Source: Ruegeria sp. R14_0 (GTDB lineage: Bacteria; Pseudomonadota; Alphaproteobacteria; Rhodobacterales; Rhodobacteraceae). From it: a stretch of 64,000 nucleotides of DNA. The stretch covers positions 483,729-547,728 of the forward strand of contig NZ_JAGHRC010000003.1 of the NCBI RefSeq assembly GCF_017743975.1, in the 5' to 3' direction. Shown here piece after piece: positions 7,962 through 16,088 of the stretch (positions are counted from its first letter, which is position 1; the number at the start of each line of letters is the position of its first letter). The translations under genes and the position numbers were made by a program. Below the pieces are notes generated by a model. That model saw only the letters and a program-made list of their open reading frames with translations. It was not told the origin of the DNA and did not search any database.

Positions 7962-10088
7962 TTACGCTTTGGCTTCGCCAATCAGGCGCAGGATGTCCTG
8001 TGCAGCTTCGGGAATGTTGGTGCCCGGACCAAAGATCGCCTTTACGCCGTGGTCATATAGAAACTGGTAATCCTGCTGCGGGATCACGCCGCCGCAAATG
8101 ACGATGATGTCCTCGGCACCGGCTTTTTTCAGTTCTTCAACCAGTTGCGGGGCAAGGGTCTTGTGACCCGCTGCTTGCGAGGAAATCCCGACCACGTGTA
8201 CATCGTTGTCAACAGCATCCTGCGCGGCCTCGGCAGGTGTTTGGAACAGCGGGCCCACATCCACGTCAAAGCCGATGTCAGCAAAGGCTGTTGCGATCAC
8301 CTTTGCGCCCCGGTCATGGCCGTCCTGACCCATCTTGACCACCAGCAGCCGCGGTCGGCGGCCTTCTGCTTCGGCGAACTCTTCGATGGATTTCTGGATC
8401 GCGGCAAAGCCTTCATCGCCCTCGTAAGCCGCGCCATACACACCGGCCAGCGTTTTGACCTCGGCGCGGTGACGGCCGAATTCCTTCTCCATTGCCATGC
8501 TGATCTCTCCTACAGATGCACGGGCGCGGGCGGCTTCGACTGCAGCGGCCAGCAGGTTTCCGCCCTCGCGGGCAGTTTTCGTCAACGCGTCCAGCGCAGC
8601 CTGACACGCGGCCTCGTCGCGGGTGGCACGGATACGTTCCAGACGCGCGACCTGAGCCTCGCGCACGGCGACGTTGTCGACGTCCAGAATGTCGATCGGG
8701 TCTTCCTGTTCCTTGCGGTATTTGTTGACGCCGACGATAACCTCGTCACCCTTGTCAATCATCGCCTGCCGACGGGCGGCGCTTTCTTCGATGCGCAGTT
8801 TGGGCATTCCGCTGGCGACGGCCTTGGTCATACCGCCCATCTCTTCGACCTCTTCCATCAGGGCCCAGGCCTTTTCGACCAACTCATTGGTTAGGCTTTC
8901 GATGTAGTACGACCCGGCCAGCGGATCGACCACATCGGTCACGCCGGTTTCTTCCTGAAGTACCAACTGTGTATTCCGCGCGATGCGGGCCGAGAAATCG
9001 GTCGGCAGCGCAATCGCCTCGTCCAGAGCATTGGTGTGCAGCGACTGCGTGCCGCCCAAAACCGCACTCATCGCCTCATAAGCGGTGCGGATCACGTTGT
9101 TATAGGGGTCCTGTTCCTGCAAGCTTACGCCCGAGGTCTGGCAGTGGGTGCGCAGCATTTTGGACCGTTCAGATTTCGCACCAAAGTCGGTCATCACCCG
9201 GTGCCAAAGCGTACGCGCCGCACGGAGCTTGGCGATCTCCATGAAGAAGTTCATGCCAATGGCAAAGAAGAACGACAGACGGCCTGCAAACTTGTCCACG
9301 TCCATGCCGGCCTCTGTTGCGGCCCGGACATATTCGCGCCCGTCAGCCAGCGTGTAGGCCAGCTCTTGCACAAGGTTCGCCCCGGCCTCTTGCATATGGT
9401 AGCCCGAGATCGAGATCGAGTTGAATTTCGGCATCTCATTCGAGGTGAATTCAATGATGTCCGAGATGATCCGCATCGAAGGTTCAGGCGGATAGATATA
9501 GGTGTTGCGCACCATGAACTCTTTCAGAATGTCGTTCTGAATGGTGCCGGACAGTACGGATTTGTCGTGGCCCTGCTCCTCACCCGCGACGATGAAATTT
9601 GCCAGAATCGGGATCACTGCACCGTTCATGGTCATCGAGACCGAGACCTTGTCCAGCGGGATGCCGTCGAACAGGATCTTCATGTCCTCGACACTATCGA
9701 TGGCCACACCGGCCTTACCCACATCGCCCACAACGCGCGGGTGATCACTGTCATAGCCGCGGTGGGTTGCCAGATCGAAGGCGACCGAGACACCCTGCTG
9801 ACCCGCTGCCAGATTGCGACGGTAGAAGGCGTTCGACTCTTCTGCGGTCGAAAATCCCGCATATTGCCGGATCGTCCAGGGGCGGCCAGCATACATCGTC
9901 GCCTTCACACCACGCGTGAACGGGCCAAAACCAGGTAACGACCCCATATGCGGCAGATCTGCGGTATCTTCCTGCGTGTACAGAGGTTTGACGTCGATAC
10001 CTTCCAGCGTTTCCTTGGTCAGGTCGTCCAACGGGCGTCCGCGCAGCTCTTTCTCGGCCAGCGCCTGCCAGTCTTTCGTATCGGTCAT
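7962..10088 (-). CDS. scpA: Methylmalonyl-CoA mutase
   Basis: A 708-residue single-chain adenosylcobalamin enzyme that converts (R)-methylmalonyl-CoA to succinyl-CoA, the last step of propionyl-CoA catabolism. The N-terminal two thirds form the substrate TIM barrel ([31 protein letters not shown]). The C-terminal domain holds the B12-binding motif DGHDRG with the axial ligand H591, followed by GISSQAAGH and VICGGVIP. Length and domain order are standard for alphaproteobacteria. The genes for the two carboxylase subunits lie upstream on the same strand at 10.8-12.8 and 16.1-17.6 kb; a plus-strand DUF4174 gene separates it from pccA. Confidence 0.97.
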   Translation of the reverse strand: MTDTKDWQALAEKELRGRPLDDLTKETLEGIDVKPLYTQEDTADLPHMGSLPGFGPFTRGVKATMYAGRPWTIRQYAGFSTAEESNAFYRRNLAAGQQGVSVAFDLATHRGYDSDHPRVVGDVGKAGVAIDSVEDMKILFDGIPLDKVSVSMTMNGAVIPILANFIVAGEEQGHDKSVLSGTIQNDILKEFMVRNTYIYPPEPSMRIISDIIEFTSNEMPKFNSISISGYHMQEAGANLVQELAYTLADGREYVRAATEAGMDVDKFAGRLSFFFAIGMNFFMEIAKLRAARTLWHRVMTDFGAKSERSKMLRTHCQTSGVSLQEQDPYNNVIRTAYEAMSAVLGGTQSLHTNALDEAIALPTDFSARIARNTQLVLQEETGVTDVVDPLAGSYYIESLTNELVEKAWALMEEVEEMGGMTKAVASGMPKLRIEESAARRQAMIDKGDEVIVGVNKYRKEQEDPIDILDVDNVAVREAQVARLERIRATRDEAACQAALDALTKTAREGGNLLAAAVEAARARASVGEISMAMEKEFGRHRAEVKTLAGVYGAAYEGDEGFAAIQKSIEEFAEAEGRRPRLLVVKMGQDGHDRGAKVIATAFADIGFDVDVGPLFQTPAEAAQDAVDNDVHVVGISSQAAGHKTLAPQLVEELKKAGAEDIIVICGGVIPQQDYQFLYDHGVKAIFGPGTNIPEAAQDILRLIGEAKA

Positions 10089-10256
10089 TGCGTGTTCCTT
10101 TTCTCAATTCGGGTCGCGGACAGGATTAACCTGCGCGATTTGACGTTCGGTGCCGCCCGCTGCGGCATGGGTGAACGCAATATTTTGATGGCTGCGTGCA
10201 TTTCGCCGGTCGCATTCACCGGCACAGGGGCTATATTCAATCGAACAGGAGGCCCC

Positions 10257-10703
10257 ATGACACGAACGCTTGCCCTTGTTTTATCGGCACTATTCCCGCT
10301 GGCCGCGATGGCCGCTGACGGGGCTGCACCCGCTGAGGACGAGTTTGTCCGCCCAGCAGGCGACAGCGATCTTAGCGAATTTCTATGGGTCAACCGGCCC
10401 ATCGTTGTCTTTGCCGACACCCCGGCAGATCCGCGCTTCCAGCAACAGATCGACATGCTGGTCGAAGGCGAAGCGGCCATGCGGGATCGCGATGTGATCG
10501 TGCTGACGGATACCGACCCGTCCGCGCGGTCTCCGATCCGATCGCAACTGCGGCCGCGCGGGTTCCAGATGGTGTTTGTCGATAAGGACGGCGTCGTCAA
10601 ACTGCGCAAACCGTCCCCGTGGAGCGTGCGAGAGATTGGCCGCTCCATCGACAAGACGCCCCTGCGCGAACGCGAAATCCGCGAACGGCGCGAGGGCGGC
10701 TGA
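10257..10703 (+). CDS. DUF4174 domain-containing exported protein
   Basis: A 148-residue protein with a signal peptide (MTRTLALVLSALFPLAAMA). The mature part has the DUF4174 thioredoxin-like layout: LSEFLWVNRPIVVFADTPAD, a central Arg/Asp-rich helix, then GFQMVFVDKDGVVKLRKPSP. The redox Cys pair of thioredoxins is absent. The frame is open upstream to 9948, but the ATG at 10257 follows an AGGAGG sequence and gives the signal peptide. The function is unknown. It is transcribed divergently from the mutase and convergently with pccA. Confidence 0.82.
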   Translation: MTRTLALVLSALFPLAAMAADGAAPAEDEFVRPAGDSDLSEFLWVNRPIVVFADTPADPRFQQQIDMLVEGEAAMRDRDVIVLTDTDPSARSPIRSQLRPRGFQMVFVDKDGVVKLRKPSPWSVREIGRSIDKTPLREREIRERREGG

Positions 10704-10726
10704 ACGCATTTGCCACGCCCCAAACC

Positions 10727-10745
10727 CCCGGCGCAAAACGCCGGG
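10727..10745. terminator. GC-rich hairpin between convergent genes
   Basis: A perfect 7-bp stem CCCGGCG/CGCCGGG with loop CAAAA lies midway between the convergent stops of the DUF4174 gene and pccA. There is no clear U-tract on either side, so it is a terminator-like hairpin only. Confidence 0.45.
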
Positions 10746-10779
10746 ACACCCTTGGGATATGGCAAAAGCAGGGTCATGA

Positions 10780-12825
10780 TCACTCGAACTCGATGATCAC
10801 ATCGTCCACGGCAAGACTGTCGCCGGGGCCAGCGTTGACCTTGGAAACAACGCCTTTCTTCTCGGCGCGCAGGATGTTCTCCATCTTCATCGCCTCGATC
10901 GTGCACAGCGCCTGGCCTTCCTGCACTTCCTGCCCTACTTCGACATCGATCTTCACGACCAGGCCGGGCATCGGGCAGAGCAGCATTTTCGAGGTATCGG
11001 GCGGCAGCTTTTCGGGCATCAGCTTGGCCAGTTCTGCCTGACGCGGACGGCGCACATGTACCTTCATATCCGCACCACGGTTGCGAATGCGGAACCCGCC
11101 CGAGATCTTGCCGACCTTCAGAACCAGCGGGCTGCCATCGACATCCAGAACGGCCAATTGGTCACCCGGCGTCCAGTCCGACGCGACGCGCAAGGTCTGC
11201 CCGTCCTCGAATTTGATCGTTGCACCTTCTTTGTCGGCGCCGACGCGAACCGCGAATTCCTTGCCTTGCACGGACACAACCCAACGGTTGCCGACTTTAC
11301 GCTCGTGGTTGTCCATCCGACCGGAAACGCGCGTCCGGCGGATTTCAGAAACACGGTACATCGCAGCGCAGGACGCTGCGATCCGGCGCAGATCACTTTC
11401 GGGCAGTTCAACACCTTCGAAGCCATCCGGATACTCTTCGGCGATGAAGGCCGTGGTCATATCACCGCTGACAAACTTCGGGTGATCCATCACCGCCGAC
11501 AGGAACGGCAGGTTATGACCGATGCCTTCGACCTCAAAGCTGTCCAATGCCACACGCATCGCCTCAATCGCGGCTTCACGGGTTGGAGCCCATGTGCACA
11601 GCTTGGCGATCATCGGGTCGTAATACATGCTGATCTCGCCGCCTTCGTAGACGCCGGTATCGTTGCGTACAGCCGCCTCGCCCTCGGGCGCCTCACCCTG
11701 CCATTTGCCGTTCACCAGCATCGGGCCAGAGGCAATTTCCTGTGGCGGACGATAGCGGGTCAGACGTCCAATCGACGGCAGGAAGTTGCGATATGGGTCC
11801 TCGGCATAAAGACGGTTTTCAATCGCCCAACCAGTCAGTGTCACGTCGTCCTGCGCTATCGTAAGCTTCTCTCCGGCGGCAACGCGGATCATCTGTTCCA
11901 CCAGATCGACGCCGGTGATCAGTTCGGTGACCGGGTGTTCCACCTGCAGGCGGGTGTTCATTTCCAGAAAGTAGAAGTTCTTGTCGCCATCGACGATGAA
12001 CTCCACAGTACCCGCGCTGGCATAGTCTACGGCTTTGGCCAATGCGACCGCCTGTTCACCCATTGCCTTGCGGGTTTCGGGGTCCAGGAACGGCGACGGC
12101 GCTTCTTCTACAACCTTCTGGTTCCGGCGCTGGATCGAGCATTCGCGCTCGCCCAGATAGATGCCGTTGCCGTGGCTGTCGCAGAGAACCTGAATCTCGA
12201 TGTGACGCGGCTGGGTCACGAATTTCTCGATGAAAATCCGATCGTCGCCGAACGAGTTCGCAGCCTCGTTCTTGGACGACTGGAAACCCTCGCGCGCTTC
12301 GTCGTCGTTCCACGCGATCCGCATGCCTTTACCACCGCCACCGGCGCTGGCCTTGATCATGACGGGGTAACCGATGTCATTTGAAATCTTGACTGCTTCG
12401 TCGGCATCTTCGATCAGTCCCATGTAGCCGGGAACGGTCGAAACCCCCGCGTCCTGAGCGATCTTCTTCGAGGTGATCTTGTCGCCCATGCTTTCGATCG
12501 CACCCTTGGGGGGGCCGACAAACGCCACGCCTTCGGCCTCAAGTGCCTCGGCGAATTTCGCGTTTTCCGACAAGAAGCCATAACCGGGATGCACCGCCTG
12601 CGCGCCGCTTTGACGGATGGCATCCATGACCTTGTCGATCACGATGTAAGACTGGTTCGCAGGCGGTGGGCCGATGTGAACCGCCTCGTCTGCCATCGAC
12701 ACATGCAAGGCGTTCTTGTCTGCGTCCGAATAAATGGCAACGGTGCCGATACCCATTTTGCGGGCGGTCTTGATAACCCGGCAGGCAATCTCACCCCGGT
12801 TGGCGATCAGGATCTTGTTAAACAT
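10780..12825 (-). CDS. pccA: Propionyl-CoA carboxylase alpha subunit (biotin carboxylase/BCCP)
   Basis: A 681-residue biotin-dependent carboxylase subunit. The N-terminal biotin carboxylase domain starts MFNKILIANRGEIACRVI and includes the glycine-rich ATP loop (KASAGGGGKGMRIAW) and the active-site segment EMNTRLQVEHPVTE. A BT linker domain follows, and the C-terminal carrier domain has EAMKMEN with biotinyl Lys about K647. With PccB it converts propionyl-CoA to methylmalonyl-CoA in the cytoplasm. Only about 25 bp separate its start from a terminator of the upstream lipoprotein gene, so its promoter is cramped or some read-through occurs. Confidence 0.95.
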   Translation of the reverse strand: MFNKILIANRGEIACRVIKTARKMGIGTVAIYSDADKNALHVSMADEAVHIGPPPANQSYIVIDKVMDAIRQSGAQAVHPGYGFLSENAKFAEALEAEGVAFVGPPKGAIESMGDKITSKKIAQDAGVSTVPGYMGLIEDADEAVKISNDIGYPVMIKASAGGGGKGMRIAWNDDEAREGFQSSKNEAANSFGDDRIFIEKFVTQPRHIEIQVLCDSHGNGIYLGERECSIQRRNQKVVEEAPSPFLDPETRKAMGEQAVALAKAVDYASAGTVEFIVDGDKNFYFLEMNTRLQVEHPVTELITGVDLVEQMIRVAAGEKLTIAQDDVTLTGWAIENRLYAEDPYRNFLPSIGRLTRYRPPQEIASGPMLVNGKWQGEAPEGEAAVRNDTGVYEGGEISMYYDPMIAKLCTWAPTREAAIEAMRVALDSFEVEGIGHNLPFLSAVMDHPKFVSGDMTTAFIAEEYPDGFEGVELPESDLRRIAASCAAMYRVSEIRRTRVSGRMDNHERKVGNRWVVSVQGKEFAVRVGADKEGATIKFEDGQTLRVASDWTPGDQLAVLDVDGSPLVLKVGKISGGFRIRNRGADMKVHVRRPRQAELAKLMPEKLPPDTSKMLLCPMPGLVVKIDVEVGQEVQEGQALCTIEAMKMENILRAEKKGVVSKVNAGPGDSLAVDDVIIEFE

Positions 12826-12850
12826 GGAACGTCCTTTGTCTTGGTGTTCT

Positions 12851-12893
12851 GAAAACGCAAAATGCCGCCGCGGAGAGTATTCTCCACGACGGC
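12851..12893 (-). terminator. Intrinsic terminator of the small lipoprotein gene
   Basis: On the minus strand a 13-bp stem forms with two G-U pairs (plus-strand arms 12864-12876 and 12881-12893, loop GTAT). It is followed by ATTTTGCGTTTTC. It lies 50 bp after the lipoprotein stop and 26 bp before the pccA start. Confidence 0.6.
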
Positions 12894-12942
12894 ACGATGC
12901 GTGATGACGGTCGGGGCGACGCGCGCCCCGGAAAACCCGGTT

Positions 12943-13146
12943 CTACCTACAGGTGTTCTGTGTCTTGCAATACAGGACGTTGCCTGCCGCGCCGACCACG
13001 GCACCGAACAGCGGGTCCGAGTTGAGAACCGCTGCGCCGACCGCGCCTGCGCCGCCGCCAAGCAGCGCCTGCTCGCCTGTATTGTCACCGCAGGCAGCAA
13101 GGCCCGCACAGGTCGCCATTGCAAGGATGAGTTTCGAGATGCGCAT
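12943..13146 (-). CDS. Small lipoprotein with glycine-zipper-like core
   Basis: A 67-residue product: MRISKLILAMATCAGLAAC is a lipoprotein signal with lipobox LAAC (Cys19). The mature peptide has a Gly/Ala run (LLGGGAGAVGAAVLN, then FGAVVGAAGNVLYC) reminiscent of the glycine zippers of small outer-membrane lipoproteins. Two further cysteines lie near the end. It is probably envelope-located, function unknown. It sits in the propionyl-CoA locus upstream of pccA but has its own terminator. Confidence 0.75.
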   Translation of the reverse strand: MRISKLILAMATCAGLAACGDNTGEQALLGGGAGAVGAAVLNSDPLFGAVVGAAGNVLYCKTQNTCR

Positions 13147-13204
13147 GGTAACTGCCCCTTTTGGATTCTTGATGCGTTCGGGGGCAGATGTGGGATTCCG
13201 GCCT

Positions 13205-13219
13205 TGTTATTCAATAACA
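13205..13219. promoter_or_regulatory. Perfect palindrome TGTTATT-C-AATAACA
   Basis: A 15-bp perfect inverted repeat lies about 60 bp upstream of the small lipoprotein start. Its A/T content and symmetry suggest a protein-binding operator; the regulator is unknown. Confidence 0.4.
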
Positions 13220-13240
13220 GGCAGTCCTGACCGAGGTTTT

Positions 13241-13256
13241 GCGCAGATTTGTGCCG
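13241..13256 (+). repeat. Direct repeat copy 1 (GCGCAGATTYGTGCCG)
   Basis: This 16-bp sequence recurs at 13479-13494 with one difference (T/C at position 10), 238 bp downstream in the same orientation and within the same gene-free region. Confidence 0.5.
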
Positions 13257-13281
13257 CTTTACGCATAGTACATGCGCAAAG

Positions 13282-13325
13282 AAAAACGCGGACAGGACTT
13301 TGTGAAAATCACAAGCCTGCCCGCG
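13282..13325 (-). terminator. Strong orphan intrinsic terminator (minus strand)
   Basis: A long interrupted hairpin has CGCGG/CCGCG (13287-13291, 13321-13325), CAGG/CCTG (13293-13296, 13316-13319) and TTGTGA/TCACAA (13300-13305, 13309-13314) around an AAA loop. On the minus strand it is followed by TTTTTC. No minus-strand gene lies upstream of it before 15035, so it may end an unannotated RNA. Confidence 0.65.
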
Positions 13326-13478
13326 GAAGGAAGGGGTACGGAATAGTAGGTGCATGTGCGACGCAGGCAAAGTAGAGCCGCACGGCTTGGACAGGTTGCT
13401 AGGCACAATCAACGGCGTAAACAAAGTATTGTTTCTGGTAAGGATTCCGGCTGGAAATCGCCCATTAGGCGAATAGGC

Positions 13479-13494
13479 GCGCAGATTCGTGCCG
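13479..13494 (+). repeat. Direct repeat copy 2 (GCGCAGATTYGTGCCG)
   Basis: Second copy of the 16-bp repeat at 13241-13256, differing only in C at position 10. Confidence 0.5.
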
Positions 13495-13796
13495 AGGCGC
13501 CGTGTTGCATGGGATGCCTGCCCGGACGACGAAACCGTCACAGTTCCGTTACAAAACGTCCTGACAAGCTGCGTTTCTGCACTTGCATCATCACGGGTTG
13601 CCAAAGGCGGTGTTGGAAATTCCTTTCTGGATCGCAAAAGGTTAACCGATCTGTTCACCCTAGTGTGAGTGCAACTTGGAACCCGTGCACGTTTCCTTGA
13701 GAAATCAGATGCTTCCAGTCCCTTTCTCGTGATTTCCTTCAAAACGCCTTGCGTGGAACGGTTCGCGTGCACACTCGCACACAAGGAAACATCTAC

Positions 13797-14948
13797 ATGA
13801 TTGCAAAGAGAAAAACGGCATTGCTGCTTGCCGTATCCGCGCTTGGTTTGTCCGGAACGGTCGCTGGCGCGCAAGATGCCCAAACCCAAGCCGAACTTGA
13901 TGCACTGCGCGCCCGTGTCGAAGCCCTTGAAGCCGGAAAACCCGGTGCTGGCACCGGCGACCTGCGAATCGGAAACACCACGCTTGATGTTTACGGATAC
14001 GTGAAGGCTGACTTCTTCTTCGACACCGATTTCGAATTGGGCGACTTGGCGGATGCGACCCGAATTGGTGAGCCGGCGAATGCGACAAGCGGGAGTTTTG
14101 GGGCCACCGTGCGCCAGTCTCGGATCGGACTTCGCACCAACACGCCGTCTGCCATCGGCGACATCTCGGGCCAGTTGGAAGTTGATCTGTTCGCCTCTGG
14201 CGGCAATGCCGAGTTCCGCCTGCGCCATGCCAACATCCGCATCGGAGACAACTGGCTGATCGGTCAATACTGGACAAACTTCCAGCCGCTGGACTCCTAC
14301 CCAACGACCGTCGAGTTCAACGGCCCGGTTGGCATCCCCTTCGCCCGCGTCCCGCAGGTGCGCTATACAAACACCATCGGATCGGACACAACCTTTGCGG
14401 TATCGATCGAAGAGAACGTCGGTGGCTCGAATTCGGATGATCCGGTTCTGACCGGCTCGATCGAATACAACTCGGGCACCTATCTTGCCCGCGCCTCGGC
14501 CTTGTACGGCAAAGCCCAATCCGGCGCGGTCGAAGTGGATCAGACGGGCTATACCCTCTCGGCAGGCGTTCGGCCCTGGCAGGGTGGTTTGTTTCAGGTC
14601 AACTATGTCGATGGCGAAGCGCTTGGTCCCTATCTGATCGCTGCTGGCGACGCGATCGTCAACGGGCAGGCCAACGATGTGGACGGCTTTACCGTCGAGT
14701 TTCGTCAGGACCTCAGCGCCAAATGGAATGTCGGCATCGCCTACGGGCAAGAGAACTACGATCTGCCGACATCGACTGGAACCTTGTCCTTTACCGAAGT
14801 TGAAACGATCCACGTCAACGCATTTTACAAGGCGACCGACAATCTGACCCTCAGCGCCGAGTTCTTCTATGGCGAACGTAACGATGCGCCGACCGGGCGC
14901 ACTTTCGACAGCAACCGTATTCAACTGGCGGCCCAGCTGAATTTCTGA
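13797..14948 (+). CDS. DcaP-like trimeric outer-membrane porin
   Basis: A 383-residue outer-membrane beta-barrel. The signal peptide (cleavage after VAGA) is followed by a short coiled-coil (AELDALRARVEALEAG), then a barrel beginning LDVYGYVKADFFFDTDFEL and ending in QLNF, with the terminal Phe recognised by the Bam machinery. The N-terminal coiled coil with a porin barrel fits the DcaP-like family, which passes dicarboxylates and other anionic solutes. The start at 13797 has AAGGAAAC upstream. It is a lone plus-strand gene between minus-strand pcc genes and may supply substrates to this pathway (inference). Confidence 0.85.
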   Translation: MIAKRKTALLLAVSALGLSGTVAGAQDAQTQAELDALRARVEALEAGKPGAGTGDLRIGNTTLDVYGYVKADFFFDTDFELGDLADATRIGEPANATSGSFGATVRQSRIGLRTNTPSAIGDISGQLEVDLFASGGNAEFRLRHANIRIGDNWLIGQYWTNFQPLDSYPTTVEFNGPVGIPFARVPQVRYTNTIGSDTTFAVSIEENVGGSNSDDPVLTGSIEYNSGTYLARASALYGKAQSGAVEVDQTGYTLSAGVRPWQGGLFQVNYVDGEALGPYLIAAGDAIVNGQANDVDGFTVEFRQDLSAKWNVGIAYGQENYDLPTSTGTLSFTEVETIHVNAFYKATDNLTLSAEFFYGERNDAPTGRTFDSNRIQLAAQLNF

Positions 14949-14961
14949 CCGCACATACCTG

Positions 14962-14983
14962 CCCTGCCCCTTTGCGGGCAGGG
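14962..14983 (+). terminator. GC-rich hairpin after the porin
   Basis: A perfect 8-bp stem CCCTGCCC/GGGCAGGG with a 6-base loop lies 14 bp after the porin stop. There is no U-tract; it is probably a 3'-end stabiliser or a weak terminator between convergent genes. Confidence 0.5.
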
Positions 14984-15034
14984 TACCGGGCCGGGATGGC
15001 CGCAAAGTGTTATGTACGACAGCGGATTGCACGA

Positions 15035-15388
15035 TCAGCGGAACCCGTCGAAGATGTCCGGGAACGAAATCCGCCCCGCGTCCGGATCAATCACCAGCAG
15101 CGCGTCATAGCTGGCGGGGTCAAACGGATCTTCCGCCGGAACGACCTCACGTTCAAACAACCAACTGAGGCGACCCGCATCCAGGTTGCCCCTTTCAAAC
15201 GGCTGATCGCCGAAATGCGCCCATAGCGCCTCCATGAAGGCCGCATCCGCACGCTTGTCTGCTGGTTTGCGATCACGAAACCGCTCGCGCCGGGTCAGCG
15301 GCGTTACGCCCTTGGGGTTGGCGCGGCGAATGGTGAACTGAAAATCCGTACCCGGCAGGCGTCCGGGAAAACCGCGATGTTTCAGCAT
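15035..15388 (-). CDS. Conserved hypothetical protein, Rhodobacteraceae type
   Basis: A 117-residue soluble protein without signal peptide or membrane segment: a basic N-terminal half (RRANPKGVTPLTRRERFRDRK) and an acidic C-terminal half ending FPDIFDGFR. I recognise no domain. It follows pccB and the DUF6497 gene on the same strand and is probably part of that transcript. The upstream small frame ends inside its first codons (the two overlap by a few bases), suggesting coupling. Confidence 0.65.
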   Translation of the reverse strand: MLKHRGFPGRLPGTDFQFTIRRANPKGVTPLTRRERFRDRKPADKRADAAFMEALWAHFGDQPFERGNLDAGRLSWLFEREVVPAEDPFDPASYDALLVIDPDAGRISFPDIFDGFR

Positions 15389-15447
15389 GGCGTCACCTCA
15401 GCCGAACCGGGGATTAATTCGTAACACCCATCACAGGATGATGTCAT
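15382..15447 (-). CDS. Possible 21-residue Cys-containing peptide
   Basis: A short frame begins at an ATG preceded by GGAGGT at 7-bp spacing, an excellent ribosome-binding site, and ends overlapping the next gene's start. The product is Cys-rich for its size (CDGCYEL, final Cys). The frame also reads from an ATG at 15513 (43 residues). It may be a leader peptide, a tiny protein, or a device to couple translation. There is no homology I can name. Confidence 0.3.
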   Translation of the reverse strand: MTSSCDGCYELIPGSAEVTPC

Positions 15448-15515
15448 TTTGCGCACCTCCAAAGCCGCGTCGCTGTTCAGAAATGCTCTGACGTGATGAA
15501 CAGAGAGATTCATGG

Positions 15516-16001
15516 TCAAAGCCCCTCCCAGATACACCGGGACTGTTCCAGCCGGTAGGCTTCAAAGTATTGGGTCGCGTCAGGGGTTGCGCGGCCAAAC
15601 TCGATCGGACGGTCGGACAGGGAAATGACCACGCGGGCGGGTTCAAGTTCGTACTTGGCCACATAAGCAACCGCCAAAGTCTGGCACAAGTGCTCCATAT
15701 CCACCGCCGCGATATCATAGCCGATGCGGCCAACGTCTGACCCGATACGCGGAGCGATAAAACGAAAGCGGACCCAAAGTTCGCCGGGATTGTCATCCAA
15801 CAGAACGTCACTCAGGTGGACAGGCTGGCCCGAAGGGACCGGCAGCAGATTTTCGTTTTCAGCCAGAACAGGAGACCCAATGCCCAAAAGGGCCAAGACT
15901 AGGGCGCGATCCCGGACCTGCCATAAGCAAGCTCCTCTCTCCGGGATCGCGCGCGCATGGCTTTTGGCCCGCGCTTTTCTATGTCCGATGGGGAAAACCA
16001 T
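15516..16001 (-). CDS. DUF6497-type exported protein
   Basis: The frame encodes 161 residues, of which about 30-48 (RALVLALLGIGSPVLA) look like a signal peptide and the rest a conserved acidic domain (DDNPGELWVRFRFIAP, DMEHLCQTLAVAYV, SRCIWEGL). It matches the DUF6497 proteins found next to pccB in Rhodobacteraceae; function unknown. The start is uncertain: the 16001 ATG has no good ribosome-binding site, whereas GAGAGGAG followed by ATG at 15924 would be ideal but is in another frame. A single-base indel, real or from sequencing, could explain this. Confidence 0.65.
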   Translation of the reverse strand: MVFPIGHRKARAKSHARAIPERGACLWQVRDRALVLALLGIGSPVLAENENLLPVPSGQPVHLSDVLLDDNPGELWVRFRFIAPRIGSDVGRIGYDIAAVDMEHLCQTLAVAYVAKYELEPARVVISLSDRPIEFGRATPDATQYFEAYRLEQSRCIWEGL

Positions 16002-16039
16002 TTATCAGTTGTGGCCTCAAAGTCAATTTTTTCCGAAGA

Positions 16040-16072
16040 ATCTGCCCTGACCACATGTCTGGCCGGGCAGAT
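16040..16072 (-). terminator. Inverted repeat downstream of pccB
   Basis: 8-bp perfect arms ATCTGCCC/GGGCAGAT are separated by 17 bases, with room for a further inner pairing, 17 bp after the pccB stop. There is no direct U-tract on the minus strand; it is a possible attenuator between pccB and the DUF6497 gene. Confidence 0.4.
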
Positions 16073-16088
16073 CAATCGGTGTTTCCGT

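Larger units (their letters stand above)
13147..13796. other. 650-bp gene-free region before the porin
   Basis: No convincing coding frame is present: the longest plus frame (13350-13700) is Arg/Cys-rich, lacks a ribosome-binding site and looks like noise. The region holds the palindrome at 13205-13219, a direct repeat (13241-13256 and 13479-13494), a minus-strand terminator (13282-13325) and, at its right end, the porin leader with AAGGA before the ATG at 13797. Confidence 0.6.

Noticed and set aside
11056..12384. 442-residue plus-strand open frame
   Set aside because: Antisense to pccA, whose sequence is fully conserved; no independent evidence.
13350..13700. 116-residue plus-strand frame in the gene-free region
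   Set aside because: Rich in Arg, Cys and Ser, no ribosome-binding site, no conserved-looking motif; left as non-coding.
12807..15032. 741-residue open frame on the minus strand
   Set aside because: It runs antisense to the porin and through non-coding DNA and the small lipoprotein region; composition is Arg/Ala/Gly-rich with no domain. It is a shadow of high-G+C codon bias.
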